Source: Bacillota bacterium (GTDB taxonomy: Bacteria > Bacillota > Clostridia > Acetivibrionales > DTU013). Taken from it: a stretch of 63,747 nucleotides of DNA. The stretch lies in assembly GCA_023409735.1 (NCBI GenBank), contig JAEYRB010000009.1, forward strand, positions 1 through 63,747, written 5' to 3'. A program made the position numbers and the translations under genes. The notes below the pieces were generated by a model that was not told the origin of the DNA, ran no database searches, and was given only the letters and a program-made list of their open reading frames with translations. The first letter of the stretch is position 1; each line of letters begins with the position of its first letter. Shown in pieces: positions 1-8,964 of the stretch.

Positions 1-1470
1 GAGCCTGTGAAGAAAAGTCTGTAAAATAAGCTTTCTATGATAAAATATAAAATCATAGGAGGCTTTTTTATGGCAAAAAGACGCGAAACAATGAGTGAAG
101 GAAAAAAGAATATTATCACAGCGCTACTGCAGGAGTATGACATTAAATCTGCAGAGGATATCCAGGATGCGCTAAAGGATTTACTTGGTGGGACAATTCA
201 GTCAATGCTTGAAGGGGAAATGGATAATCATCTGGGTTATGCACCATACGAACGCACGGACAATACAAATTCACGTAACGGCAAGAAGAGTAAAACAATC
301 CGCAGTAAATACGGAGAAATGGACATTGAAGTCCCACAGGATCGGGAAAGTTCTTTTGAGCCGAAGATTGTGCAGAAACGTCAGAAAGACATTTCGAGTA
401 TCGAAGACAAGATCATTGCCATGTACGCAAAAGGCCTTACGACAAGGCAAATATCAGAACAAATCGAAGATATCTATGGATTTGAAGTCAGCGAAGGTAT
501 GGTTTCCGATATCACCGACAGGCTGCTTCCCGAAATTGAGGAATGGCAAAAGCGGCCGCTTTCGAGTATCTATCCAATCATTTTCATAGATGCCGTACAT
601 TTTTCCGTTCGTGACAATAACGTTATACGGAAGCTTGCAGCCTACATCATCTTAGGCATTAACGATGAAGGACGAAAAGAAGTTCTGTCCATCCAGATCG
701 GTGAAAATGAAAGCAGTAAATACTGGCTCAGTGTCCTGAATGAATTAAAGAATCGTGGAGTAAAGGATATAATGGTTCTTTGTGCTGACGGCTTGAGCGG
801 GATTAAGGAATCCATAGCTGTAGCCTATCCTCAGACGGAATACCAGCGCTGCATCGTGCATCAAGTCAGAAGCACACTGAAATATGTGGCAGACAAGGAT
901 AAGAAGGCCTTTGCAGCAGACTTAAAGACCATATATCATGCACCATCTGAAGAATCTGGATACGAGCGTATGAAGGAAGTCACTGAAAAATGGCAGGAGC
1001 GCTATCCTAACGCCATGAAGAGTTGGTCAACCAACTGGGATGTCATCAGCCCGATTTTTAAGTTTTCATCCGACGTCCGTAAAGTGATTTATACTACCAA
1101 CGCCATCGAGAGTCTTAACAGTACATACAGACGTCTCAACAGTCAAAGAAGCGTATTCCCAAGTGACAAGGCTTTACTAAAAGCTCTTTATCTGGCAACA
1201 TTCGAAGCAGTGAAGAAATGGACCATGCCGCTTAGAAACTGGGGCAAGGTTTATGGTGAACTCTCTATAATGTATGAGGGTAGAATGCCGGAGTAGCAAA
1301 AAGCAAACGACCAGTCAAGAGTAAAATTAACGCCCTTTTTCAAGGGCGCTCTTGACATGCCATTTGCTTTTCACTATATTGTAATCAAGGCTTGCAAGCC
1401 AAAATGTGGCTCACAAGCCCCAATAAAAATTATCATAGAAAGCTATTTACAGAGAAAATTTCACACCGTC
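1..1470 (+). mobile_element. IS256-family insertion sequence, apparently complete
   Basis: A mutator-type transposase is framed by imperfect terminal inverted repeats: the first 42 bases resemble the reverse complement of about 1430-1470, sharing the cores TGTGAA, CTGTAAA and AGCTTTCTATGATA. The last 104 bases of the element recur inverted at 63644-63747, which fixes the right end close to 1470. A hairpin with arms GTCAAGAG/CTCTTGAC and an inner CGCCCTTT/AAGGGCG stem follows the gene at about 1316-1355 and could end the transposase transcript. The left flank is outside the window, so target-site duplication cannot be tested. Confidence 0.9.
70..1296 (+). CDS. IS256-family (mutator) transposase
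   Basis: Transposase that catalyses cut-and-copy movement of the element through a DDE active site. The protein is 408 residues if started at the ATG at 70, which has AGGAGG eight bases upstream; an ATG at 37 lies in frame but has no ribosome site. The three catalytic blocks are visible: FIDAVHFSVRD (first Asp), VLCADGLSGIKE (second Asp) and TNAIESLNSTYRRLN (Glu). Length and motif order match full-length IS256-type transposases and the frame is uninterrupted, so the element may be active. A second copy of its right end closes the window, so the genome holds at least two copies. Confidence 0.95.
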   Translation: MAKRRETMSEGKKNIITALLQEYDIKSAEDIQDALKDLLGGTIQSMLEGEMDNHLGYAPYERTDNTNSRNGKKSKTIRSKYGEMDIEVPQDRESSFEPKIVQKRQKDISSIEDKIIAMYAKGLTTRQISEQIEDIYGFEVSEGMVSDITDRLLPEIEEWQKRPLSSIYPIIFIDAVHFSVRDNNVIRKLAAYIILGINDEGRKEVLSIQIGENESSKYWLSVLNELKNRGVKDIMVLCADGLSGIKESIAVAYPQTEYQRCIVHQVRSTLKYVADKDKKAFAADLKTIYHAPSEESGYERMKEVTEKWQERYPNAMKSWSTNWDVISPIFKFSSDVRKVIYTTNAIESLNSTYRRLNSQRSVFPSDKALLKALYLATFEAVKKWTMPLRNWGKVYGELSIMYEGRMPE

Positions 1471-1501
1471 ACGAGAGCCTCACATACCGTTTGATATTTT
1501 T

Positions 1502-1640
1502 GATAAAATGTTAAGTAACTTTGGTTTACTGAAGCTACCTGCTTGATTGTTAAAATGCTAAGTAACTTTTGTTTACCCAAGCTATCTGCTTGACTGATAA
1601 AATGCTTAATAACCTTGCTGTTTACCGCAACTACAGGTTT
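1502..1640. repeat. 47-bp tandem repeat, about three copies
   Basis: Units at 1502-1548, 1549-1595 and a more diverged one from 1596 share the cores AAAATGCTAAGTAAC, TTTACC and CTATCTGCTTGA. The array lies between the IS right end and the hydrolase gene on the minus strand. Its last unit runs into the hydrolase stop codon region. Confidence 0.75.
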
Positions 1641-2509
1641 TTTCTCAAAAACTCCAATATTATCTCATGAATCTGCTTGCTCCAGAATGAACCCTCATGA
1701 GGCCCATTTTCCACACAGACCATTTCAGAATGTGCACCAGCATTCAAAAGTGCTTGATGCATAATCACAGAATGCTCATATGGCACGATTATGTCTGCAT
1801 CTCCGTGCAGCAGTAGAAATGAAGGAAATTCAGATCTTTTATCTACCCACCAGACCGGGCTCATTTCATTTAAACACTCAGGATGATCCTCAACCTTTTC
1901 TCCTCCCATCAGTGCTTTAATTAGGTCCATAGATTCTTCAACAGGGTTTGACATTACTCTGGAATAAACAGAATTCATATCTGCAGGACCAAAGCAATCC
2001 ACAACGCATTTTACACCATCAGAAAAGCCTGTGTGTTCTTCAGTTGTAAACATGGGCTCATCCTTAGTAAGCCCTGCAAGAAGCGCGGTATTGCCTCCGG
2101 AAGAGGTGCCCCATATACCTACACGTTCCGGATCTATCCCATACATGTCTGCATTCCTTCTCATAAAGCGAATGGCAGTTTTTACATCCTGAAGAAATGC
2201 TGGAAACGGATGTCCTTCAAGACTGTTTCTGTGTGTAACTGTAGCTATTACATAGCCCTTTCGAGCATAGTCGGAAAGCTGTGGCAGCTCATAGTAGATG
2301 TTAGGAAATGTCCATGCGCTTCCCTGTACAAATACGATTAAAGGATATCGTGGTATTTCTGTTTCATTCTGCTGGTCTCTCCAGGGAGTAATTATTGACA
2401 GCTTTAAATCTTTCCCTGTTACAGAAGAATATGTGATATCCGGAAGTACTTCAGCCATTGCTTCAAGTGATGGATTAAAACTAACTTTTTTAATGTTAAG
2501 CTCCGTCAT
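1631..2509 (-). CDS. alpha/beta hydrolase (carboxylesterase-like, BD-FAE/HSL type)
   Basis: Predicted cytoplasmic serine hydrolase of 292 residues with no signal peptide. The oxyanion segment FVQGSAW near residue 60 replaces the usual HGG. The nucleophile elbow GTSSGG holds the catalytic Ser near residue 136, the Asp lies in LHGDADIIVP and the His in GPHEGSF near the C-terminus. The order and spacing fit the esterase/lipase group acting on small acyl esters; the substrate cannot be read from sequence. The gene stands alone on the minus strand, opposite zapA, with a 347-base divergent spacer. Its 3' end touches the 47-bp tandem repeats. Confidence 0.8.
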   Translation of the reverse strand: MTELNIKKVSFNPSLEAMAEVLPDITYSSVTGKDLKLSIITPWRDQQNETEIPRYPLIVFVQGSAWTFPNIYYELPQLSDYARKGYVIATVTHRNSLEGHPFPAFLQDVKTAIRFMRRNADMYGIDPERVGIWGTSSGGNTALLAGLTKDEPMFTTEEHTGFSDGVKCVVDCFGPADMNSVYSRVMSNPVEESMDLIKALMGGEKVEDHPECLNEMSPVWWVDKRSEFPSFLLLHGDADIIVPYEHSVIMHQALLNAGAHSEMVCVENGPHEGSFWSKQIHEIILEFLRKNL

Positions 2510-2856
2510 CGATGCTCCTCCTCTTTTAGATAGTTTTCTGTAGAAGTCTATATATTTATTTTAACATATTTATATATTTTAGGTAGAAATAGCAAAAACA
2601 TATTATTTACGATTTATTCTTTTATAAGCATATTATCAAGTTCAAGATTAGTTATATTATATTCTATTTCCCAAAAAAATCCGAAAAATATCTGTGAACT
2701 GTTGTGTTATAATATATGAATTATTGTTAAAGTATAGTATAATTAAAATAATTATAAAGAAATAAGGGATAATAATAGTTTTTTTGCAATTCTACTATGA
2801 AGGGTATCCCTTTTATTAAGTTTTACTACTAATGATAAATAACATGGTAAATTATT
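2510..2856. other. A+T-rich divergent spacer between hydrolase and zapA
   Basis: No gene is visible. The stretch must carry the promoters of both flanking genes. A TATAAT-like hexamer at about 2708-2713 and a second at about 2738-2743 read towards zapA, but neither has a convincing -35 at standard spacing. Confidence 0.5.
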
Positions 2857-3291
2857 ATGGTGCCTGCTGAAAGGATGTTGATTGCTTTGACTGGCAAAAA
2901 CAAGGTTGAACTGAGAATAGCCGGAAAAGACTATATAGTAGTCGGAACTGAGCCTGAGGAGTATATCCATAGAGTCGGGCTTTACATAGATAGAAAAATG
3001 TGTGAAATAATGAGATCAAGCAGAACCCTAAGTACATCTATGGCAGCAGTGCTTACAGCTATAAATATAGGTGATGATTTATTAAAATGCAAAGAAAGCG
3101 AGACTGAACTAAAACAACAGCTCAAAAAAGCACAGGAGGAGCTTGAACTTCTAAGAGAAGATAATGAAAGATTAAATCGTGAAAATAGCGCCCTTGGTGG
3201 AGCAAATACAAACCTCAAGCTTGAATTAGCAAAGAGAGAGGCTGAGCTTGGTGAGGTAAGGAATTCTCTTGAAAAGGTCCGCCAAGGATGA
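2857..3291 (+). CDS. zapA: cell division protein ZapA
   Basis: ZapA-family protein of 144 residues. ZapA binds FtsZ and bundles protofilaments at the division ring. The N-terminal globular part (about residues 10-60) has the typical pattern KNKVELRIAGKDYIVVG followed by a helix; residues 60-140 form a long charged coiled coil rich in E, K and L, as in Firmicute ZapA proteins. The start is uncertain: the ATG at 2857 and the ATG at 2875 both fit, and neither has a well-spaced ribosome site. Three tandem copies of a terminator-like element follow the stop codon. Confidence 0.85.
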   Translation: MVPAERMLIALTGKNKVELRIAGKDYIVVGTEPEEYIHRVGLYIDRKMCEIMRSSRTLSTSMAAVLTAINIGDDLLKCKESETELKQQLKKAQEELELLREDNERLNRENSALGGANTNLKLELAKREAELGEVRNSLEKVRQG

Positions 3292-3342
3292 TGATTCTTG
3301 ATAGTAATTTATAGTCGCTTCGCAGGAAGTATATTGCGAAGC

Positions 3343-3534
3343 TTTTTTATTGGCTTTGCCCATAGGGTTACAGCAGAAAGGCGAAGTGGGTTCGATGCCC
3401 CAAGAATTTTTATTGGCTTTACCCATAGGGTTATAGCAAAAAGGTGAAAGTGGGTTCGATGCCCCAAGCTTTTTTATTTGCCTTGCCCAGAGGGTTATAG
3501 CAAAAAGGTGAAGTGGGCTCGATACCCCCAATAC
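3343..3534. repeat. dispersed terminator-like element, three tandem copies
   Basis: Three copies, each about 63-65 bp, lie head to tail at 3343-3406, 3407-3469 and 3470-3534. Each reads TTTTTATTGGCTTTGCCCAT, then GGGTTACAGCAAAAAGG, then an inverted repeat around a TTCGATG loop, and ends CCCCAAG plus a T-run. They lie directly behind zapA and belong to the family also found at 14672, 15232, 17623, 19804, 51024 and 56976. The hairpin plus T-run suggests a transcription terminator. The copies have no unique spacers between them. Confidence 0.85.
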
Positions 3535-3767
3535 TTTTTTAATGATATTTGATATAGTTCAAATATGTTGCTGCTGATTTGATTGATGATTCGTAATAAT
3601 TGTTTTGCTCTGGCAGGTGCAATAAGCTCAGCTTCGGGTAGATTTTATTTTGTTTCTAATTTGGAATAATAGTTTTAGTAATAGCTTTAGTAATAGCTTA
3701 GTAATGGCTTTAGTAATAGTATATATGACAGTTGAATTGATATCTTATTATAAATGGGGAAACCGGA

Positions 3768-6389
3768 ATGAAAAGAAAAATTGAGTTACTGGCTCCGGCA
3801 GGGAGCAATGAAGCACTGCATGCCGCTGTAGAAAATGGAGCTGCTGCGGTATACCTTGGTGGCAAGCTTTTCAATGCCAGGGCGCAGGCGGATAATTTTG
3901 ATGGTGATGGTCTGAAAAGGGCCTTGGAATATGCACACGCCAAAGGTGTCAGCATCTATTTGACTATGAATACGCTTGTATCAGATGATGAAATTGAACA
4001 AGCTCTTTCATTTGCCGCTGAAGCCAGGAATGCCGGAATAGACGGAATGATAGTGCAGGACCTGGGACTGGCAGGTGCGCTTAGAAGAATAATGCCGGAT
4101 GTACCGCTTCACGGCAGTACGCAAATGACTATTTATGATATTGATGGAGTGCGTGCTCTTGAGAAAATGGGATTCTCAAGGGTAGTTCTCGCAAGAGAAT
4201 TAACTTTATGTGAAGCGTCCGAGATAGCTCGAAGCACAGCTCTTGATATAGAGGTGTTTGTACATGGAGCTCTTTGTGTTTGCTATTCCGGGCAATGCCT
4301 TATGAGTAGCATGATAGGCGGTAGAAGCGGAAATAGAGGAACCTGTGCGCAGCCCTGCAGACTTCCGTACACTCTGACAAGCGGCTCTTATTTTAACGGC
4401 AGAAATAGTAATAATAAAAAAAGAGGTAATGACAAAAGCCAGCAATATCTTCTAAGCCCTAAGGATATGTGCTCTCTGGAGTATATGCCTGCAATTGTCA
4501 GGTCGGGAATACATTCGCTCAAAATTGAAGGCAGGATGAAAAGCCCTGAGTATGTTGCAACAGTAGTCAGGATCTACAGGAAGTATCTTGATATGGCTTT
4601 AGAAGCGGACAATACAGGTGATGCGGAAATTGAAAGGCTCGATATTGAGCCCACTGATATGCATGATTTGCTTCAGATATTTAACAGGGGCGGTTTTTCC
4701 AACGGATATTTATATGGTAAAACCGGCATTGACATGATGAGCTATCTTAAACCGAATAACAGCGGTATTTATTTAGGAAGTGTCCGGGACTATGACCAAA
4801 GAACCCAAACAGTTAATTTAAGGCTTGAAAATGATATTTCCATTGGAGATGGTGTTGAAATTTGGGCAGGAGGCTTTGACAGCCCGGGTGGTACTGTGAC
4901 ATCAATAGCAAATTATGAAATGAATATCGGGAAGAACAGATCGCCCCATTTTGCACAACAAAAGGTGCAAATTGATAAAAAAACCGCAAGCAAAGGTGAT
5001 TTTGTTAGCATAGGAAAGTTCAGAGGAAACATAAAACAGGGTATGGGAATATACAAGACCTCTGATATTGCTCTACTAAAAAAAGCTTCTGAAGCATTTG
5101 CCGGTGATAAGCTGAAAAAGGTTAACATAAATGGTCGATTTATTTTAAAGGCTAATAGCCCGGTGGTAATTAGTGTTGAGGATATGGATGGAAATTCTGC
5201 GTCAGCGGAAGGTACTGTGCTGCCTGAGAGGGCAATTAACAGGCCTATTTCTGTGGAACGGGCAAAGGATCAGCTCAACAGGACAGGTTCAACACCGTTT
5301 GTATTTACCAAGCTTGATGTAGAAATGGAAGATGGATTATCCATACCTATCAGTGAAATAAATGAGGTTAGAAGAAATGCGCTTGAACTGCTTTTGAAAA
5401 AAAGGCAAAACAGGTATGGTAATGTTCGAAGCGATGAAGGAATAAGTGCACGTGTCAATGAAGTAGCTGAGCAGATCAGTTGCGGCAGGAATAAGAAGAT
5501 CAAGAACAGAGTGCAGGGAAATGGCCAAATTTCCATTTACATTTATAAGTGGTCAGATGCTGTTGATTATTCAAGGCTTGGCGCAGACAGGCTATATTTA
5601 CCGTTTACAGCCACGTATAAGGAAGGCTTTAAGAATACGACAGATACTCTGCGCAGCTTCGGGATAGAGGTTTATGCCTGGATTCCCTCTATAACAAGGG
5701 GCAACTGCGGCAAGTTAATCGAAAGCTTCATTACCGGTAAGGACTATGAGAACTATGATGGGGTACTTGCAGCAAATACAGGAACTATACAAAGACTCAG
5801 CGGAATTGAAGGTCTAAGGCTGGCCTGTGATATATCAATGAATCTGTACAATTCATTTTCTTTAAATAAGGTATATCATATAGGCGTGGAAAGCGCAGCC
5901 ATATCGCCTGAATTGTCTATGCAGCAAATAGCAGGGCTGACAGGTGAGGACATACCTGCTATTGAGGCGGCTGTATATGGCAGACTGCCACTCATGACTA
6001 GTGAGTACTGCCCTGTTGGCTGTGTCGAGGGTGACTTCAGTTCGTCCAGGCGCTGCTCAGCCAGCTGCGCTAAAAATGAATACAGGCTTAAGGATAGGCT
6101 TGGGGTCGAATTCCCTGTTTTATGTGACAAGCTTGACTGTAGGAGCACTATTCTTAATTCCAGGGTGCTCTTCATACCGGAGCTGCTAAATAGGCTCAGA
6201 TGCTCCGGTGTAGATATATTCAGATTATATATGTGGGATGAAGAGCCCGATAGTATAAGGGAAATAGTAGATTTATATAAAGCAGAAATATTAGGTGATA
6301 CAAAAAAGGTATTGTCTTATAGCAATACTATTGATAGGATAAAATCTGAAGGCTATACGAACGGTTATTTTAAAGGGAAGGCGAAATGA
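3768..6389 (+). CDS. peptidase U32 family protein, long form (RlhA-like, with DUF3656 region)
   Basis: U32-family protein of 873 residues. Characterised members such as RlhA and TrhP are RNA hydroxylation factors rather than proteases, so a role in rRNA or tRNA modification is more likely than proteolysis. The N-terminus IELLAPAGSNEALHAAVENG is the U32 TIM-barrel start. Conserved cysteines sit at VHGALCVCYSGQC and RGTCAQPCR (about residues 165-200), and again in the C-terminal part (PVGC, RRCSASC, PVLCDKLDC), compatible with an iron-sulfur cluster. The ribosome site lies just before the ATG. The dUTPase gene starts three bases after the stop codon, so the two are co-transcribed. Confidence 0.85.
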   Translation: MKRKIELLAPAGSNEALHAAVENGAAAVYLGGKLFNARAQADNFDGDGLKRALEYAHAKGVSIYLTMNTLVSDDEIEQALSFAAEARNAGIDGMIVQDLGLAGALRRIMPDVPLHGSTQMTIYDIDGVRALEKMGFSRVVLARELTLCEASEIARSTALDIEVFVHGALCVCYSGQCLMSSMIGGRSGNRGTCAQPCRLPYTLTSGSYFNGRNSNNKKRGNDKSQQYLLSPKDMCSLEYMPAIVRSGIHSLKIEGRMKSPEYVATVVRIYRKYLDMALEADNTGDAEIERLDIEPTDMHDLLQIFNRGGFSNGYLYGKTGIDMMSYLKPNNSGIYLGSVRDYDQRTQTVNLRLENDISIGDGVEIWAGGFDSPGGTVTSIANYEMNIGKNRSPHFAQQKVQIDKKTASKGDFVSIGKFRGNIKQGMGIYKTSDIALLKKASEAFAGDKLKKVNINGRFILKANSPVVISVEDMDGNSASAEGTVLPERAINRPISVERAKDQLNRTGSTPFVFTKLDVEMEDGLSIPISEINEVRRNALELLLKKRQNRYGNVRSDEGISARVNEVAEQISCGRNKKIKNRVQGNGQISIYIYKWSDAVDYSRLGADRLYLPFTATYKEGFKNTTDTLRSFGIEVYAWIPSITRGNCGKLIESFITGKDYENYDGVLAANTGTIQRLSGIEGLRLACDISMNLYNSFSLNKVYHIGVESAAISPELSMQQIAGLTGEDIPAIEAAVYGRLPLMTSEYCPVGCVEGDFSSSRRCSASCAKNEYRLKDRLGVEFPVLCDKLDCRSTILNSRVLFIPELLNRLRCSGVDIFRLYMWDEEPDSIREIVDLYKAEILGDTKKVLSYSNTIDRIKSEGYTNGYFKGKAK

Positions 6390-6392
6390 TAT

Positions 6393-7019
6393 ATGGATAA
6401 TTATATTAAAGTATTTATTAAGGTTGAGGACGGAGGGAGAATCCCGTGCTATGCTTCAGAACATGCCGCCGGATGTGACCTTTATGCAACAGAAGATATG
6501 GAGATACTGCCGGGCCAAACGAGAATCATGCCGCTTAATTTCAGCATGGCAATAGATGAGGACATAGAAGCTCAGATAAGGCCAAGAAGCGGACTTTCAT
6601 TGAAGACCGAGCTACGCATACCAAATGGACCGGGTACTATAGACAGTGATTATAGGGATACTGTGGGTGTCATTTTACAGAATACCTTTAATATTGGTGA
6701 TCTTCCTTGGATGATAGCTCAAAAGCCGCAGATCCTTGATGACCTTATTAAAAATTTTAGAGACATAAGCCTGATGGAATATTTGTCTGAAAAGAATATC
6801 AATGTACCAAACGATGCAGTGTTTTTGCATACCATGCAGCAGAGAATATATGTTGATAGGAATGGAAATCCATATGGGACAGTATACATAAGCAAGGGCG
6901 AGCGTATTGCTCAAATGGTGTTTTGCCAGTATAGGCGAGCTGAGTTCATAAGCCATCCAAACCCGAGAGATATCGGTACGGACAGAGGCGGCGGGTTTGG
7001 ACATACAGGAGGCAGATAG
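6393..7019 (+). CDS. dut: dUTPase family protein with a long internal insertion
   Basis: Hydrolyses dUTP to dUMP and PPi, keeping uracil out of DNA. All five trimeric-dUTPase motifs are present: AAGCDLYA (residues 25-32), RPRSGLSLK (63-71), NGPGTIDSDYRDTVGV (78-93), KGERIAQMVF (168-177) and DRGGGFGHTG (197-206). The protein is 208 residues against about 145 in usual members. The excess is a segment from about 102 to 163 between motifs 3 and 4, rich in charged and hydrophobic residues and predicted helical by eye. It starts three bases behind the U32 gene and is probably translationally coupled to it. Confidence 0.85.
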   Translation: MDNYIKVFIKVEDGGRIPCYASEHAAGCDLYATEDMEILPGQTRIMPLNFSMAIDEDIEAQIRPRSGLSLKTELRIPNGPGTIDSDYRDTVGVILQNTFNIGDLPWMIAQKPQILDDLIKNFRDISLMEYLSEKNINVPNDAVFLHTMQQRIYVDRNGNPYGTVYISKGERIAQMVFCQYRRAEFISHPNPRDIGTDRGGGFGHTGGR

Positions 7020-7107
7020 GCGGAAACAGCCTTATGTTGCTGCCATAAAGGTTGATAGGTGAGATAACAGCTCCTGCATAGAAAGAGGGAGTCGCCATAC
7101 AGCATCT

Positions 7108-7390
7108 ACTACACTGCTGATTTATAGCTTACCGGTAGTCATAATGTAGATTTAAAGTAACTGCGGTTTATTTGAAAGTGCTGATAAGTGTGCCCAGCAG
7201 CTGCTGATATATAGCTGACCGGTAAGTCGGCTGCATTGCATTCATAATAGCCGCCCAGCAGCCGAATAGAAACTGCTCTATAGCTTGCAGGTGGACATCA
7301 TATAGTCGTCACATAAGCCTGGTAAATATCAAGCAACTGTATTAAACAACTGTGGCTGCCCTATAGCAGTGTATACCAGTCAGAACCATT
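7108..7390. repeat. degenerate interspersed repeats in a long spacer
   Basis: The 545-base gap between dut and the phosphofructokinase gene has no credible gene. It holds imperfect repeats built on CTGCTGATWTATAGCTKACC plus GGTAGTC, clearest at 7114-7143 and 7200-7230, with weaker echoes near 7272-7306 and 7350-7385. The rest appears unstructured. Confidence 0.5.
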
Positions 7391-7518
7391 TTGTATAGCT
7401 AGTAATACATTGCGTCTTAATCATATTTTTGCTAATCAAAAAGGACATGCCTTGGAGCTCAGAGGAATACATTATACATATTAAAATGATGAAGATATTT
7501 AGTTTGTATAACCTAATG

Positions 7519-7565
7519 TGTTATAATCAAGTATCATTATTGCTAGATATAGGAGGCTTTTACGA
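7519..7565 (+). promoter_or_regulatory. -10 box and ribosome site of the phosphofructokinase gene
   Basis: A TTATAAT hexamer near 7519-7526 and the ribosome site AGGAGGC about eight bases before the ATG fix transcription and translation of the gene. The -35 region is not clear. Confidence 0.5.
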
Positions 7566-8842
7566 TGAATAATGTTTTGGTAGCTCAATCAGGCGGACCG
7601 TCTCCGGTCATAAATGCTTCTCTTCAGGGAGTAATTGACGCGTGTCTGTCATACCCCGAGCATTTTGGAAACATTTATGCAGGGTGGCATGGAATAGAAG
7701 GAGTACTGCTTGAGGAGCTTATAGATATGGGAAAGCAACTTCCTGAAGAACTTCAAAGGCTTCATAAAACACCTGCATCAGGCGCGGTGGGAACATGCAG
7801 ATATAAGCTTAAACAGGATCAAACAGGTGACTTCAATAGGATAATAGATGTGGTTAAGGCACATAATATAGGATATTTCTTCTATATAGGAGGAAATGAT
7901 TCCATGGACACCGCGGCGAAGGTCTCAAGACTGGCTCGTGATAGAGGAATTGAGCTTGTTGTAGCCGGCGTGCCCAAAACAATTGACAATGATATAGGTG
8001 ATGAAGAGTTTACTATTATTGACCATACGCCCGGCTATGGAAGCGCTGCACGCTACTGGGCGCATATGATACAGAATGTTAATGAAGAAAACAGGGGTAT
8101 GTGCGGCTCAGAGGCAGTAGCAGTACTGCAGGCAATGGGACGAAAATCCGGATTTATTACCGCAGCTGCCAGACTGGCGGATCCATATAGAGAAATACCC
8201 TTGCAGCTATATATGGCTGAATCAGGCCTAGGCCTTGAGGAACTTGCGGAAAACGTCAATAGCGAGCTCCAGCGCTCAGGCCGCTGTATTGTTGTAGTTA
8301 ACGAAGGCTTTGACGTGGGAAGTATAGGTGAGGCACATGATGCCTTTGGCCATGTGGAATACGGTGCAAGTAAAACTGCTGCATGGCAGGTCGTTGTAAA
8401 TTATCTTAATGATAAGGGTATAAAAGCAAGAGGAAAGGTAACAGGCCAGATGCCGGGGGTTCTGCAGAGATCAGCTTCGATGCATGCATCGCCTGTTGAT
8501 GTTAAAGAAGCATATGAGGTGGGCAGAAAAGCGGTAGATATAGCAATAAATGATGGGACAGGCTGGATGGCTACAATACTGCGTGCTCCTGGAAAGGAAT
8601 ATAAAGCAGTATATGATAAGGTACCGCTTGAAAAGGTGGCGAATTCGGAGCGATTTATGCCTAAAGCATGGATAACACCTAATCGCATAGACATAACCGA
8701 TGATTTCATTGAATACGCAACGCCTCTTATACAAGGAGGTTGGCCGGAGATAGAGCTTGTGAATGGCCTTCAAAGATTTGCACGGCTGGATATAAGGCTT
8801 ATTGAAAAGGTACTGCCTCAATACTGCCCGGAAAATTTCTAA
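7565..8842 (+). CDS. pfp: PPi-dependent 6-phosphofructokinase
   Basis: Transfers phosphate from pyrophosphate to fructose 6-phosphate, a reversible glycolytic step common in anaerobes. The 425-residue protein begins NVLVAQSGGPSPVIN, the phosphofructokinase nucleotide-loop region. The motif GGNDSMDT at 109-116 has Asp where ATP-dependent enzymes have Gly, and PKTIDND (137-143) supplies the Lys that marks PPi users. The substrate segment around MGRKSGF also fits. It is a single gene with its own promoter and a strong ribosome site. Donor specificity is inferred from these positions. Confidence 0.9.
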   Translation: MNNVLVAQSGGPSPVINASLQGVIDACLSYPEHFGNIYAGWHGIEGVLLEELIDMGKQLPEELQRLHKTPASGAVGTCRYKLKQDQTGDFNRIIDVVKAHNIGYFFYIGGNDSMDTAAKVSRLARDRGIELVVAGVPKTIDNDIGDEEFTIIDHTPGYGSAARYWAHMIQNVNEENRGMCGSEAVAVLQAMGRKSGFITAAARLADPYREIPLQLYMAESGLGLEELAENVNSELQRSGRCIVVVNEGFDVGSIGEAHDAFGHVEYGASKTAAWQVVVNYLNDKGIKARGKVTGQMPGVLQRSASMHASPVDVKEAYEVGRKAVDIAINDGTGWMATILRAPGKEYKAVYDKVPLEKVANSERFMPKAWITPNRIDITDDFIEYATPLIQGGWPEIELVNGLQRFARLDIRLIEKVLPQYCPENF

Positions 8843-8964
8843 TTTGTGTAACTATTCAGGTATACAGATTTATAGAGCTATTGTGTAATAGCTCACTATT
8901 ATCAAACCTGAATGTTCACGAATTTATGAACATACAATATTTATAGGGGTATAAGGAATAATTG

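Noticed and set aside
3385..3400. The GGGTTCGATGCCCC part of the repeat resembles a tRNA T-arm
   Set aside because: No acceptor stem, anticodon arm or CCA is present around any copy. The similarity covers only one hairpin, so a tRNA gene is not supported, although a distant tRNA origin cannot be excluded.
3343..3534. Three tandem 64-bp units looked like a small CRISPR array
   Set aside because: The units are contiguous with no unique spacers, no cas genes are present and single copies occur elsewhere in the window.
7565..8842. ATP-dependent phosphofructokinase
   Set aside because: The GGNDS motif and PKTIDND pattern fit PPi users, and the overall length of 425 residues exceeds the usual ATP enzyme.
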